64,000 nt of DNA from Silvibacterium dinghuense (GCF_004123295.1 NZ_SDMK01000004.1:186001-250000), one strand, 5' to 3'; counted from the stretch's first letter, positions 7,690 through 17,497 are shown. The notes: generated by a model not told the origin, from the sequence alone. A program made the numbers and translations.

Positions 7690-9489
7690 CTATTTCAAAG
7701 CCTCGCGCGCCACGATCCCTTTTCCCTCTTCCACGGTTACAAATTGGTTCGGCGCCACATCGGCCACCGTTTCTTTGCGTCCGCTCGGCCACGTAATCTC
7801 GATCCTCGCCACATTCTTCGCATCGGGCTTACCGAGCCCGAAGGTCAACGGCAGCTCGCTCTGCGAGAGATAGCTTGAACCCGACTTCACCCGCTCGGTC
7901 ACGCGCAGTCCGCGCGCAGTCACCACTGTCACCTTTGCGCCGATGCCGTCTTTGTTGGACTTCACGCCCACCAGCTTCACGCGCAGTGCATCGTTCGCGT
8001 TACCGCCGTCGTTGCGCAGCAGCTTGGCTGCGCCATTGCTCACGTTCAGCGCCAGATCGAGATCGCCATCGAGATCGATATCCGCATACGCCGCACCGCG
8101 CCCCACCACCGGCTGCCGCAGAGCCGAGCCCACCTTGGCTGTCACATCCTCAAACTTGCCGCGCCCCACGTTGCGAAACAGTAACGGCTGTTCCGGATAA
8201 CTTAACGTCGGCGTCGTCACCGCTACGTCATCGGCCACATGCCCATTGAAGGCGAAGATATCCGGAAGCCCGTCAAGATCGTAGTCGAAGAAAAAGCTTG
8301 AGAACGTCAGCGACTTCGCCGATGGCCCCGCGATCCCCGCAGCATTCGCAACATCGGAGAACAACCCGCCGCCGTCGTTATGGAACAGCGCCATGCTCTC
8401 ATTGGTGAAGTTACCTACCACCAGGCTCTCGCGGCCCGACTGGTCATAGTCCGCAGCATCCGTGCCCATGCCTGCGCGCGCCTTGCCCGCATCGCTGAAG
8501 GCCACACCCGCCGCAAAGCCGCTCTCCGTAAACGTGCCATTGTGATTGTTGCGATAGAGCTTGTTCGGCTGTGTGTCATTGGTCACAAACAGGTCGAGCC
8601 ATCCATCGTCGTCGAAGTCTACCAGCGCCACACCCAGCGACTTGCTCGTCGCGTCCTCAAGCCCCGCAGCCTTCGTCACATCTTTAAATCGTCCATTGCC
8701 CTCGTTGTGATACAGCGTCCCCGACTCGCCCTTGTAGAGCTCCGGCGTGCAGTAGGACTTGTGCGTTCCATCGAGCGAGCAGCGCTGGTCCGTCGCCACC
8801 GACCATGTCACATAGTGCGCCACGTAGAGATCGAGCCGCCCGTCGTTGTCATAGTCGAACCACACCGCACCCGTCGCAAAGCCCGGCGACGCTACGCCAG
8901 CCTTCGCTGTCACATCCGCGAACGTCCCGTTCTTCATGTTGTGAAAGAGCCGTCCGCCGCCGACTGCCGAGAGATACACATCATCGTAGCCGTCGTTGTC
9001 GAAATCCCCGACCGCACAGCCCATGCCATAGATCTCGACATCGAGATGTGCAGCCTTCGTCACATCGGTAAACGTGCCGTCATGATTATTGTGATAAAGC
9101 GCCGGGGTCGAATGCTGCCGAACATGCCCCGGCCAGTCCTTGCCGTTCACGAATAGCACGTCCTGGTAGCCGTCGTTGTCGTAGTCGATAAAGCACACGC
9201 CGCTGCCCATCGTCTCCGGCAGATACTTCTCGCCGAAGGCTCCACTGTTATGCCGGAAGCGAATGCCTGCCGCAGCGGTCACATCCGTAAAGCGCACCGG
9301 ACCTGAGCCCCGCACCCGCTCGGGAGTCGAAGCAGCAGCCGGCGCCGGCTGCGTTGCAACGGAAGGCGACGCGGGCTTGCTCGCGGGCTGGGAAGACGCG
9401 GGGGCAGAAGGAGACGAAGCATGCTGGCATCCACCCAGCACGAGCACAAACAACCAACACACGACAGGAAAAAAGCGGCGAAGCAACAA
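7690..9489 (-). CDS. CRTAC1/UnbV-like lipoprotein with FG-GAP repeats and ASPIC domain
   Basis: The signal peptide ends in a lipobox (LVLGGC, residues about 16-21), so this is predicted to be an exported lipoprotein. Repeated FG-GAP/VCBS units (DYDNDGYQDVLFVN, DFDNDGYDDVYLS, DYDNDGRLDLYVA and others) build a beta-propeller with Asp-rich calcium sites. The C-terminus (GIGAKVTVVTARGL...ITWPSGRKETVADV) is the ASPIC/UnbV domain. Its 599 residues are typical. It is the last gene of the minus-strand operon, 35 bp after the UnbU-like gene. Founding relatives are the UnbV proteins of enediyne clusters; their function is unsettled. Confidence 0.9.
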   Translation of the reverse strand: MLLRRFFPVVCWLFVLVLGGCQHASSPSAPASSQPASKPASPSVATQPAPAAASTPERVRGSGPVRFTDVTAAAGIRFRHNSGAFGEKYLPETMGSGVCFIDYDNDGYQDVLFVNGKDWPGHVRQHSTPALYHNNHDGTFTDVTKAAHLDVEIYGMGCAVGDFDNDGYDDVYLSAVGGGRLFHNMKNGTFADVTAKAGVASPGFATGAVWFDYDNDGRLDLYVAHYVTWSVATDQRCSLDGTHKSYCTPELYKGESGTLYHNEGNGRFKDVTKAAGLEDATSKSLGVALVDFDDDGWLDLFVTNDTQPNKLYRNNHNGTFTESGFAAGVAFSDAGKARAGMGTDAADYDQSGRESLVVGNFTNESMALFHNDGGGLFSDVANAAGIAGPSAKSLTFSSFFFDYDLDGLPDIFAFNGHVADDVAVTTPTLSYPEQPLLFRNVGRGKFEDVTAKVGSALRQPVVGRGAAYADIDLDGDLDLALNVSNGAAKLLRNDGGNANDALRVKLVGVKSNKDGIGAKVTVVTARGLRVTERVKSGSSYLSQSELPLTFGLGKPDAKNVARIEITWPSGRKETVADVAPNQFVTVEEGKGIVAREALK

Positions 9490-9524
9490 GCGTCAAATCC
9501 CTTTAATTCACATGTTCAATATAT

Positions 9525-10376
9525 TCAAGCCGCCGCAGTCATGGCCGCAGGCGACTTCCTGCGCCGCGCATCCAGACCCATTTCCAGCAGCAACGCCAGC
9601 GGCCCGACGAGAAACAGCGCATACAGCGGCGCATACACCGACTGGTGCAGCCTCAGGACCATCTCCACGATGGCCACCGCCACCACCACAGCACACTGCC
9701 CCCAGCGTGAGCGCACCGTCGTCTTCGGGTCCGTAATCATGAAGAAGATGAAGAGCTGATACTCCGGACCCGTGATGGGCGCAATCTCCGACTGCCACGG
9801 CTCGTGGATCATCCGCGCACGCACGACCGCCAGCACCAGGAACGCGATCACGTAGGTCGCAGTGATGTGGAAGCGCCGCAGCCGCCAGATAATAGCCGAG
9901 CCCAGCAGCCAGATCACCGCCATCGCAGCCAGGTTGTTGCCCCACTGGATGCCCAGCATCGCCACCGTCTCCGGCAGCAGGAAGAGCATCACGCAGATAC
10001 CGAAGTTCGAGGGATTCCACAGGTGCCGCCCGCGAAAGCGCAGGACATACTTCGAAAAGATGGTGATCGCCGCACACACCGCAAACGGCCAGTACTCCGG
10101 CGTGCGCAGCAGGATGCCGACGCTGATCCCCGAGATATACGCGCTCGCCAGGTTGGGAAACTTTCCGTAGAAAAATTTCCCCAGCACCAGTTCTGTCACA
10201 ATCGCGGTGACAATAGCCAGCGCCGTCCGCGAATAGCTCTCGAGCACTCCATAGCTGAGCTGGGCCGCCAGCAGGATGATCGTGATGAACACCGGCGGCA
10301 CATAGCGATTCTCGAGCGAGAGCCACTGCTTCCACAGCGGCTTCGCTGGCGGCGCAGCCACAGCCGTCTCACTCAT
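9525..10376 (-). CDS. UnbU/RnfD/NqrB-like integral membrane protein
   Basis: At least seven hydrophobic spans (for example PPVFITIILLAAQLSYGVL, PFAVCAAITIFSKYVL, FGICVMLFLLPETVAML) and the RGRHLWNPSNFG signature identify the NQR2/RnfD/RnfE superfamily. The SGAT motif that carries covalent FMN in NqrB/RnfD is not visible, so electron transport cannot be assumed. In enediyne clusters an NqrB-like membrane protein, UnbU, is conserved beside UnbV; the same pairing is seen here with ASPIC proteins on both sides. It lies 9 bp downstream of the preceding ASPIC gene and 35 bp upstream of the next, so co-expression is likely. Confidence 0.8.
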   Translation of the reverse strand: MSETAVAAPPAKPLWKQWLSLENRYVPPVFITIILLAAQLSYGVLESYSRTALAIVTAIVTELVLGKFFYGKFPNLASAYISGISVGILLRTPEYWPFAVCAAITIFSKYVLRFRGRHLWNPSNFGICVMLFLLPETVAMLGIQWGNNLAAMAVIWLLGSAIIWRLRRFHITATYVIAFLVLAVVRARMIHEPWQSEIAPITGPEYQLFIFFMITDPKTTVRSRWGQCAVVVAVAIVEMVLRLHQSVYAPLYALFLVGPLALLLEMGLDARRRKSPAAMTAAA

Positions 10377-10385
10377 AGCGCGTCC

Positions 10386-12185
10386 TCACAGCTCAGGCTC
10401 CTTGATCTCATACAGTTTGTCCGGCGTCAGATTTTCGAGCGTCTGCACCTTGCCGGAAGGCCAGCGAATTTCAGCTTTCTCAATCTTCGCGTCTTTACCG
10501 AGACCAAAGTGTATGCGCCGGTCATTCTCCGCAGCAAAGCCGCATCCGCCCGAGATTTGCTGAATCTGCCGCTGTCCATTCCAGTACAGTTCCACCTCGG
10601 CGCCGATCGCCGAACGGTTGCTCTTCGTACCTTCGAGCGCGAACTCAATCCATTTGTTCCCCGGCGCGACGGTGTTTTTATAAATCAGCACCGGTCCGCG
10701 CTCATTCGCCACCAGCACATCGAGCACCCCGCGATTCCACAGGTCCGCCACTGCTACGGCGCGGCCATCATAAGTATCGGTCACGCCCACAGCACGCGCC
10801 ACATCCTCGAACTTGCCCGCACCATCGCTGATCCACACCTTCTTCTGCTGATAGCCCGAGAGGCTGCGTCCCTGCATGGCCGGCCAGTTCTTCGCGTCCT
10901 CGATAATCGAGCGGTTCCCGCCCGCTACCTTGGCAAAGTCGTACCAGTAGCTCTTCCCGTGATCGAGCGAAACGTTGCCGTTGGTCAGATAGAGGTCGAG
11001 ATTGCCATCGTTATTCAGATCCGCGAACTGTGCACCGAAGCTCCATCCGCCCAGCTCCACGCCAAGATCGCGCGCGAGATTTTCATACTGAATCCCGTCG
11101 CCCGAGGTGCCGTCCTTCGGCGTCCACAGATTATTGCCCTGGATCAGGTATCCCTCTTCGGAGATATTCGAGACATAGACCGAATACTTACCCTGGTTAA
11201 ATATGTCCCCAAAAGCCACATCCATGCCGCTCTTCGGTGCGAAGCCGATGCCCGTCTGCCTGCCCACTTCACGGAACCGCTTGCCGTCGTAGAAGTAAAG
11301 CTCCGAAACCCCGTAATCGTTGGCGATAAACAGGTCCTGGTGCCCATTGCCCAGCAGGTCCGCCGCGCCTGAGGCCAGCGCCCACCGCCGGCTATCGATG
11401 CCGAGCTGCTGGCTCACCTCTTCGAACTTCCCCTTGCCTAGATTGTGGAAGAGATACTTTCGTCCGCCGTTCGATGCGTACTCGAAGCTGTCCGGCATCA
11501 TCTTCGTCGTCTTCAGGTGCCACAGGTCGACATCTTCGTTGTAGTAGCCACCGACAAAGAGATCGAGTTTTCCATCGCCGTCATAGTCGAACCACACCGC
11601 CGTATTCGCGTTGATCCACGGCGGCAGCCCGGCCTGCTCGCTCACGCGCGTAAAGCCCTTGCCGTGGTCGTTGTGGAAGAGCTCCGGCCGTCCCCACTTG
11701 ATGAGATAAAGATCCTCATAGCCGTCGTTGTCGTAATCACCCCACACCGCGCCCATCGAAACGCCGGTGCCCGGCTGGTTCACATCCGCGATGCCCAGTT
11801 CCGGCGCGACATCCGTAAATGTGCCATCGTGATTGTTACGATATAAGGCGTTCTTACTTCCCTCGCGGCTGTTGGTCACGTAGAAGTCCGGCCAGCCATC
11901 GCGGTTGTAGTCCACCACCGTCACCGACGCGCCCATCGAAGCCACATCCGGCATGATGTGCGCGAGCTTCGGATCGAGGGTCGGTCCCTCGTTCACAAAG
12001 TGCACCCCCGCCCGCTGCGAAACTTCGGTGAGATAGAAGCCGTAGCGCTCGAGCGCCGCGGCCTGGCTTATCCGCATGGCCTCCGCGCGCCGCCGCGCTG
12101 AAATTCGCTTCACCACCAGCGGCGTCACAATCAGGCCGACAAAGATCACTGCCAGCACAAGGCGGGCAACAGGACCGCGTTTCAT
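10386..12185 (-). CDS. CRTAC1/UnbV-like FG-GAP and ASPIC protein, membrane-anchored
   Basis: The ATG at 12185 overlaps the stop of the upstream gene (ATGA), which decides the start. The N-terminus MKRGPVARLVLAVIFVGLIV is a signal anchor. FG-GAP units (DYNRDGWPDFYV, DYDNDGYEDLYL, DYDGDGKLDLFVGGYY, DLNNDGNLDLYLTN) form a propeller, and the ASPIC domain closes the protein (IGAEVELYWNGQRQ...IRWPSGKVQTLENL). The length is 599 residues after the start correction. It is the middle gene of the four-gene minus-strand operon and a diverged paralogue of the lipoprotein at the operon's end. Confidence 0.9.
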   Translation of the reverse strand: MKRGPVARLVLAVIFVGLIVTPLVVKRISARRRAEAMRISQAAALERYGFYLTEVSQRAGVHFVNEGPTLDPKLAHIMPDVASMGASVTVVDYNRDGWPDFYVTNSREGSKNALYRNNHDGTFTDVAPELGIADVNQPGTGVSMGAVWGDYDNDGYEDLYLIKWGRPELFHNDHGKGFTRVSEQAGLPPWINANTAVWFDYDGDGKLDLFVGGYYNEDVDLWHLKTTKMMPDSFEYASNGGRKYLFHNLGKGKFEEVSQQLGIDSRRWALASGAADLLGNGHQDLFIANDYGVSELYFYDGKRFREVGRQTGIGFAPKSGMDVAFGDIFNQGKYSVYVSNISEEGYLIQGNNLWTPKDGTSGDGIQYENLARDLGVELGGWSFGAQFADLNNDGNLDLYLTNGNVSLDHGKSYWYDFAKVAGGNRSIIEDAKNWPAMQGRSLSGYQQKKVWISDGAGKFEDVARAVGVTDTYDGRAVAVADLWNRGVLDVLVANERGPVLIYKNTVAPGNKWIEFALEGTKSNRSAIGAEVELYWNGQRQIQQISGGCGFAAENDRRIHFGLGKDAKIEKAEIRWPSGKVQTLENLTPDKLYEIKEPEL

Positions 12186-15100
12186 CGTGCGTCCGAACTC
12201 CTCAATGCGTTCACAAATCCCTCCGGCGAAACATACCGCGTCTGGTAGGTCTGCCAGTCTTCCGGATGGTGCCGGTACACCCACTCGTCTTCGAGCCTTC
12301 CCGGCGCCGTGTCATACACCGTGCGCTGGTGATACGGCAGCGGCTGGACCGTAGCGGAGTAGGTTGAGTTGTAGTCTCCGTCCTTCACCCAGCCGTCGCC
12401 TGCGATGATGAAGTCCCGCACCCAACCCGCAGGCGGCGCCGCGGGAGCAGCAAAGCGTAAGCTCATCTCGTCTCCCGCGTTCATGATCACGTAGCGATCG
12501 TCGGTCTTGGCCAGCAGCTCGCGCACATCGCCATAGCGCGTGTAGTAGCCGCTCAGGTCGCGCCAGATCTGCGTCGTTGCCATCAGCTTGTTGTACTCCG
12601 GAATCTCCGGCGACGAATCGTTGGCCTGATCGATCATCGAGTAGCCACGATAATGCAGATCGGCGGAAGTGACAGTGAGCGGCGTCACACGTACCTGCGC
12701 ATCCGGCGCGCCCTTCGCCCACTCGATCTGATCCCAGTAGATTTCGAGATTCGTGCGCAGCCGCACCTGATGCGGCGCACCCGGAAGAAACACGCCCGTC
12801 AGATCGATGAGGCAGGTCTTCTTTCTTCCTGCCGGAAAGCCGAGGTTGGCCTTCGCCACATGCCAGTGCCCATCGCGATCCACGACCTCAAGGCTCAGGG
12901 GCTTCGGCGCCGGATGCGCGCCCTGTTCCATCGCCACGTTCACCGAAGAGTCCGAGGGATGCAGCCATCCGCTCGCGATCAGATACAGCGGGCCGGATGC
13001 GGGCACATCCTTCCCCAAATCAAGCTCCACATAGTGATCGCGCGTCACGCCCTGATACTGTCCGCGCCCGAAGGTATCGAGATACTGCCCATCGCGCGCG
13101 CGCAGTGTCGCCGTCACGTCATGGCCAAGATCGTCCGTCGCCCGCGCAATCGGCTGCGGCTCGGCCGTCGCCGTCACCGCAGGCTTCACTGCGGGGACGA
13201 CAAACATTTCACCTGTGAAGATTTCCGTCCCCGCCGGATGATCCACCGCCATCAGCTTCAGATGATCGTAGTAATACGTCTCCCACAGCTCGCCGGTGAT
13301 GCGAAGATCGTAATAAGCGTCGCGCGGCGTTGGATAGCCATCCCGCAGAGCAAGCTGATCGCCGCGAATCTTGTACCACTCCTCGGTAGCCGCAATCGCC
13401 GCCGTGCCCACGCCGTCAATCCGCAGCCCCAGCGCCGATCCCCACGGCACCGTATCTTCCACGAACTTCATCTCCTTGCCGTCCCACGCAAACAGGAACG
13501 GGCACGAGCCCTTCAGCCGCTGCTCGGTCAACACCTGCTGATCGGCCTTGAGCGCGAACTCCGCGCGCACGCTGCCGTTCGGCCAGATGATCCGCGCCAC
13601 CTCCGACTGTGTATGCGCGCCGAGGCCGAAGTGCAGCTGCGGACCGGCGATCACCTGCCTCTGCGTCAGCAACGCGGAACGAATCTCAATCTCACCGCCG
13701 ATGCCGAATGAATTGATGCGCTGATCGCCGGTCGCCGTGCGCGCGCGCGGCCGCACCGTCTGCCAGTGATAGCCCTTCGTCCCCTGCGCCACCAGCGCCG
13801 CCGCATGACCATCCGCCGTCAGCCCCAGCAACGCCATGCGCCCATCGGCTTTCAGGTCGGCGATGCCGAAGACCTTCGCCAGTCCCTGCGGCTGCGGCGC
13901 CGGCAGATAGTGACCATGTTCATCACCCAGCCAGATGCGCGCACCGGCAGCATGGCCGCCCACAGGCGCCAGCACCGATGTCAGCACCAGGTCCACCGCG
14001 CCGTTGTTGTCGATATCCGACGCATACAGCCGCACCGAACCTGATCCAGGTCCGGCAAACAGCGCCGCCGCATCCGGCACCGTCGCCAGCGTCGCCGTCG
14101 TCCACTGCGGATGCGCGCTGGCATCGGCATCCGATGCCGCGAGCCGCACCAGCTTTCCATCCGGCGTAGCGGCAATCAGAGAAAGCCATCCGCCCACATC
14201 CGCCACCGTGACGGCCTTCGCCTCATCGATCGGCACAGCGGTCTCGGCAAAAGCGCCCAGCCGCTGATTGATGAACACGTGCAGCTTTCCGGCCGCATCG
14301 ATCATCGCCGCATCCGGCAGGCCATCGCCGTTCAGGTCGGCCCACACAAATTGCGTCAGCCCGTTCACGCCCGCAAAGGGATGCAGCACAGCAAAGCTCC
14401 CATCCCCGTTATTGCGCAGCACCGTCACCGGCCCCGCAGCCGCGCCCAGCACTATATCCAGATCGCCGTCCGCCTCGATATCCGCGGCCCACGCGCCGGT
14501 ATAAGCGCCGCGCAGCACGGCCTCGGGCAGCTTCGTCGCCGCGGTCACGTCTGTAAATTGCGCGGGCGTGTCCTGCCGGAAGAAGCGGATGCCGGCTGCG
14601 CCGGTGAGCACCAGGTCCGTCTTGAAGTCGTAATTGAAATCCACCGGCAGCACGCTCTCCGGCATGAGCGCGGCCACCGTATCTCCCTTACCGGAGCCGG
14701 GAAACGCCATCCGCGCGCCCGAACTCAGCGTCAACTCCTGCGGTGTCGCCGTGGCTGTCACCGGAGCGCCCTCGCCGGTCAGCGAAATCGCCCCGGCCCA
14801 CGCTGCCGCATCCCCGCTCAACGGCTGTGCCTGCCACTGCATCGCCATATCGGCCGGCGCAGGCTCCGAGCCCGGTGCCGCCATCTTCAACGGATGCGTC
14901 ATCGGCTGCGCCTCTTCACCCGCCGCCGGTTTCAGCTCGGCCAGGTCCTCGCGCACCGACGGCACCTGCATCAGCACATTGCGCAGAAAGAGCGTGCGCC
15001 GCGCCGCCGGACGCACATCCGTCTCCAGGGCTGCCGCCTGCAAGGCCTTCAGCTGTGCCTGCGCATCCGCCGGCCATTCTGCCGACTGGCCAGCCACGTC

Positions 15101-15793
15101 TTTCACCATCGCCTGCAGCAGCCGCGCATTGCCTGCCTTTGCCGCCACGCGCGCCAGGTCCAGCTCCGCAATCACATTGCGGGGATAAACGCTGCGAATC
15201 TGCTGCAGAATCTGCTGATACTGGCCGTCGCTTCCCGGATTCCCCTGCCGTTCTACCTCTTCGGCCAGCGCATAGCCCACGCGCACGTTCTTCGGATTCA
15301 ATCCCGATGCGATCCCCAGGTTCGTAATCGCCGCCTGCGTGTTGCCGCGCTCACTCTCGAGCACACCCAGCAAGTAATAAACCTGGTCATTATGCGGCTC
15401 GAGCTTCGCGGCGCGGTTCAACCGCTCCGCCGCCATGTCGAAATTTCTCTGCCTTAACGCCAGGATGCCCCAGTTCACCCACACCGCGGGCTCGCCCGGA
15501 GCCACCTGCGTTGCGTCTGCCAGCGCGCTCTCCGCACGCACGTCGTCGCCCACCTGCAGCGCAGCCAGCCCTACATAGAAGTCCGACACCGCACGGCTAT
15601 AGGCATCGCTGCCCGGCGACGGCACATGCTCCGAGGAATGGCAGCCGGCCATGCTCAAAACCGCACCCAAAGCCGCTCCGCAGGCCAGCGCCACAGCAGG
15701 CCGCGAGGAAAACGCCTGGACCGAAGAAAAGCGGGACAGAGAACGAGACAGAAAAAAAGAAGAAAGACCGGGCATGCGCATCCAGTCATCCAT
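12182..15793 (-). CDS. Large TPR, FG-GAP and ASPIC/UnbV lipoprotein
   Basis: About 1,200 residues. The start at 15793 places a signal peptide before the lipobox LSMAGC; a second ATG lies six codons on. Residues about 60-200 are TPR-like helical repeats (AALADATQVAPGEPAVWVNWG, AAERLNRAAKLEPHNDQVYY). The middle has FG-GAP units (DFNYDFKTDLVLTG, DIEADGDLDIVLG, DLNGDGLPDAAM) and an ASPIC-like segment (LGAHTQSEVARIIWPNGSVR). A further 400-residue C-terminal part (CPFLFAWDGKEMKFVEDTVPWGSALGLRI) matches the large FG-GAP/TPR proteins often seen beside UnbV genes. It is the first gene of the operon, overlapping the next by 4 bp. The TPR part suggests it recruits partners outside the cytoplasm (inference). 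Confidence 0.85.
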   Translation of the reverse strand: MDDWMRMPGLSSFFLSRSLSRFSSVQAFSSRPAVALACGAALGAVLSMAGCHSSEHVPSPGSDAYSRAVSDFYVGLAALQVGDDVRAESALADATQVAPGEPAVWVNWGILALRQRNFDMAAERLNRAAKLEPHNDQVYYLLGVLESERGNTQAAITNLGIASGLNPKNVRVGYALAEEVERQGNPGSDGQYQQILQQIRSVYPRNVIAELDLARVAAKAGNARLLQAMVKDVAGQSAEWPADAQAQLKALQAAALETDVRPAARRTLFLRNVLMQVPSVREDLAELKPAAGEEAQPMTHPLKMAAPGSEPAPADMAMQWQAQPLSGDAAAWAGAISLTGEGAPVTATATPQELTLSSGARMAFPGSGKGDTVAALMPESVLPVDFNYDFKTDLVLTGAAGIRFFRQDTPAQFTDVTAATKLPEAVLRGAYTGAWAADIEADGDLDIVLGAAAGPVTVLRNNGDGSFAVLHPFAGVNGLTQFVWADLNGDGLPDAAMIDAAGKLHVFINQRLGAFAETAVPIDEAKAVTVADVGGWLSLIAATPDGKLVRLAASDADASAHPQWTTATLATVPDAAALFAGPGSGSVRLYASDIDNNGAVDLVLTSVLAPVGGHAAGARIWLGDEHGHYLPAPQPQGLAKVFGIADLKADGRMALLGLTADGHAAALVAQGTKGYHWQTVRPRARTATGDQRINSFGIGGEIEIRSALLTQRQVIAGPQLHFGLGAHTQSEVARIIWPNGSVRAEFALKADQQVLTEQRLKGSCPFLFAWDGKEMKFVEDTVPWGSALGLRIDGVGTAAIAATEEWYKIRGDQLALRDGYPTPRDAYYDLRITGELWETYYYDHLKLMAVDHPAGTEIFTGEMFVVPAVKPAVTATAEPQPIARATDDLGHDVTATLRARDGQYLDTFGRGQYQGVTRDHYVELDLGKDVPASGPLYLIASGWLHPSDSSVNVAMEQGAHPAPKPLSLEVVDRDGHWHVAKANLGFPAGRKKTCLIDLTGVFLPGAPHQVRLRTNLEIYWDQIEWAKGAPDAQVRVTPLTVTSADLHYRGYSMIDQANDSSPEIPEYNKLMATTQIWRDLSGYYTRYGDVRELLAKTDDRYVIMNAGDEMSLRFAAPAAPPAGWVRDFIIAGDGWVKDGDYNSTYSATVQPLPYHQRTVYDTAPGRLEDEWVYRHHPEDWQTYQTRYVSPEGFVNALRSSDAR

Positions 15794-16014
15794 TGTGGAG
15801 CCTGCCGCAAACCTCCGGCAATCTCTCTCCACATCTTCGTGCCCGGATACCCCCACCACCGCTGTGCCTTCTTTCCGCTCCGCCACTATAAGGAGCGCAC
15901 ACAGTCACGGTCTTCCAACCATGGAACGAGATATGACTCCATCAAAAGGAGTAGAGGACTGCGCTTCCTGGCAGCTTGCGGCTCCGCATCCAAATTTTCA
16001 TGGAGATTTCAGAG

Positions 16015-16650
16015 ATGTCATGGAAACGGGCCCTTTGCCTTACCGCCTGCAGTCTTCTTTTCCTCGGAGCAGGCTGCCGCAAGACCAACCTTGTCGATAA
16101 AACTGCCTTTGAATCGGCGATCAACCACTCCTACAGCAGCTTTCCGCGCTGCGTCTGGTCCAGCTCCGTCAAGCTCCCGGCCCAGGCCGATACCTCCAAC
16201 GATGAGCAGACCAGGGGCTTTGACGCCCTTACCGATGCCGGCCTCCTCCAGCGCAGCTCGCAGGAGAAAAAGCGGTTCCTCATCGGCTCCAAGCAGGTCA
16301 ATAACTATGACCTCACCGAGAAAGGCCGCTCCGTCTGGACCGCCGATCCATCCCAGCCCGGCTATGGCAACTTCTGCTATGGCCATCTCGCCGTGAAGTC
16401 CATCGATGCCTACACGCCCAGCGACAACCCCGACGCAACGCAATACACCGTGAACTACCACTCCGACGTGACCGGACTCGCCGACTGGGCCAAATCCACC
16501 GAAATGTCCACGGCTTTCCCCAAGATCGCCACCGACACCTCCGGCCAGCAGACCGCAACGGCGACCCTGACCAAAGGCAGTGACGGCTGGCAGGTCAGCA
16601 ATATGAATCCGCCTGCCGCCAGCGCTCCGGCGAACAATCTGTCGCAATAA
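16015..16650 (+). CDS. Putative lipoprotein of unknown function
   Basis: MSWKRALCLTACSLLFLGAGC is a clear lipoprotein signal with a Cys at residue 21. The ATG at 16015 has GGAG nine bases upstream; earlier in-frame ATGs at 15976 and 16000 are less likely. The mature part (about 190 residues) is soluble and has no motif I recognise; it contains AFESAINHSYSSFPRCVW and SKQVNNYDLTEKGRSVW. The latter resembles a winged-helix or protein-interaction patch but is not diagnostic. It is divergent from the UnbV operon and ends in a strong terminator, so it is probably monocistronic. Confidence 0.7.
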   Translation: MSWKRALCLTACSLLFLGAGCRKTNLVDKTAFESAINHSYSSFPRCVWSSSVKLPAQADTSNDEQTRGFDALTDAGLLQRSSQEKKRFLIGSKQVNNYDLTEKGRSVWTADPSQPGYGNFCYGHLAVKSIDAYTPSDNPDATQYTVNYHSDVTGLADWAKSTEMSTAFPKIATDTSGQQTATATLTKGSDGWQVSNMNPPAASAPANNLSQ

Positions 16651-16661
16651 CCGCGAATCAT

Positions 16662-16695
16662 AAAAAAAGCCGGGCCCGAAGGCCCGGCGCTCTTT
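16662..16695 (+). terminator. Rho-independent terminator
   Basis: A-tract, then GCCGGGCC CGAA GGCCCGGC and a short T-rich run, about 18 bp after the stop codon. Confidence 0.8.
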
Positions 16696-16736
16696 CATCG
16701 TCTTTCATAGGAAAACCGGCACTTCCAGCAGAAACC

Positions 16737-16840
16737 GGGTGCCCCACGTCTCGAGGTTGAGACGTGGGTTTGGCTTGCATCAGCCCCGATCGCGACCAAA
16801 GGAAGCGGAGGCCGAAGGCAAAAGGCCTGGACGGCCAGTC
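16737..16840. repeat. Palindrome plus 3'-end repeat
   Basis: A CCCACGTCTC/GAGACGTGGG palindrome (about 16741-16767), then GCGACCAAAGGAAGCGGAGG...GGCCTGGACGGCCAGTC, directly abutting the reverse-strand stop codon at 16841. Confidence 0.85.
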
Positions 16841-17497
16841 CTAGCGCTTCCAGCGGAAGCCGTTGAAGGTGAAGCCTGCCTTGGCCATGAGGTTCCCGCT
16901 CCAGTCGCCGTCAGTCTGCTTCGAGGCCACGTACTCGGCCGGAATCAGCTGAAAGCTCACCGACTTCGAGATCCTGGTGTTGAAGCCGATGCCACCAGCG
17001 GCCGAGGCCATCCAGTTGATATAGTTGTCGCGCGAGTCGCGCACCGCGCCGCCCTCCGTGAAGACGAACGGCTGCACATGGTGCATCGTCGCAAAGGTCC
17101 ACTCCGGACCGCCCAGGAAGGCGCGGACATTCTCCCCTGCATGCGCGTGGTAGTTCCCCAGGTCGTCGAACTCGCCAATCGCACTCAGGTGCCTGGTGAA
17201 GTAGTACTGCGGCATCGCGTACCACCCGAGGGTGTAGGTATTCGCCACTCCGGGAGTATTCAGCAGATCGGTCTGCAGATAGCTGAAGCCTGCCGAAAAA
17301 GCCACAGCGGGAACCGGGGCCTCCAGCACCTGCTGTGGCCGTGGCGCCGGCGGGTCCTGTGCCGCGGCGGTCATCGCCGAGCTCAAGGTAGAACTCGAGC
17401 TCGCATCCTCCGCTGTACTGGAATCTGCATGCTGCGCCTGGGCTGAAACGGCAAAACAAGCTGCAATGGCTGCAGCCGAAAACATTTTAAGAAACAT
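16841..17497 (-). CDS. Secreted outer-membrane beta-barrel-like protein
   Basis: The signal peptide MFLKMFSAAAIAACFAVSAQA is followed by a Ser-rich linker. The rest alternates polar and aromatic residues in short strands (FSAGFSYLQTDL, NTYTLGWYAMPQYYFTRHL, VQPFVFTEGGAVRDSRDNYI) and ends GFTFNGFRWKR. This fits an eight-stranded outer-membrane barrel of about 195 mature residues. Proteins of this look are annotated as OmpA-like or porin-family; no specific ligand can be inferred. It sits alone on the minus strand. Confidence 0.7.
   Translation of the reverse strand: MFLKMFSAAAIAACFAVSAQAQHADSSTAEDASSSSTLSSAMTAAAQDPPAPRPQQVLEAPVPAVAFSAGFSYLQTDLLNTPGVANTYTLGWYAMPQYYFTRHLSAIGEFDDLGNYHAHAGENVRAFLGGPEWTFATMHHVQPFVFTEGGAVRDSRDNYINWMASAAGGIGFNTRISKSVSFQLIPAEYVASKQTDGDWSGNLMAKAGFTFNGFRWKR

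Noticed and set aside
3316-15793. An enediyne biosynthetic cluster
   Set aside because: UnbV and UnbU relatives are present, but there is no iterative PKS, thioesterase or UnbL-type gene in the window.
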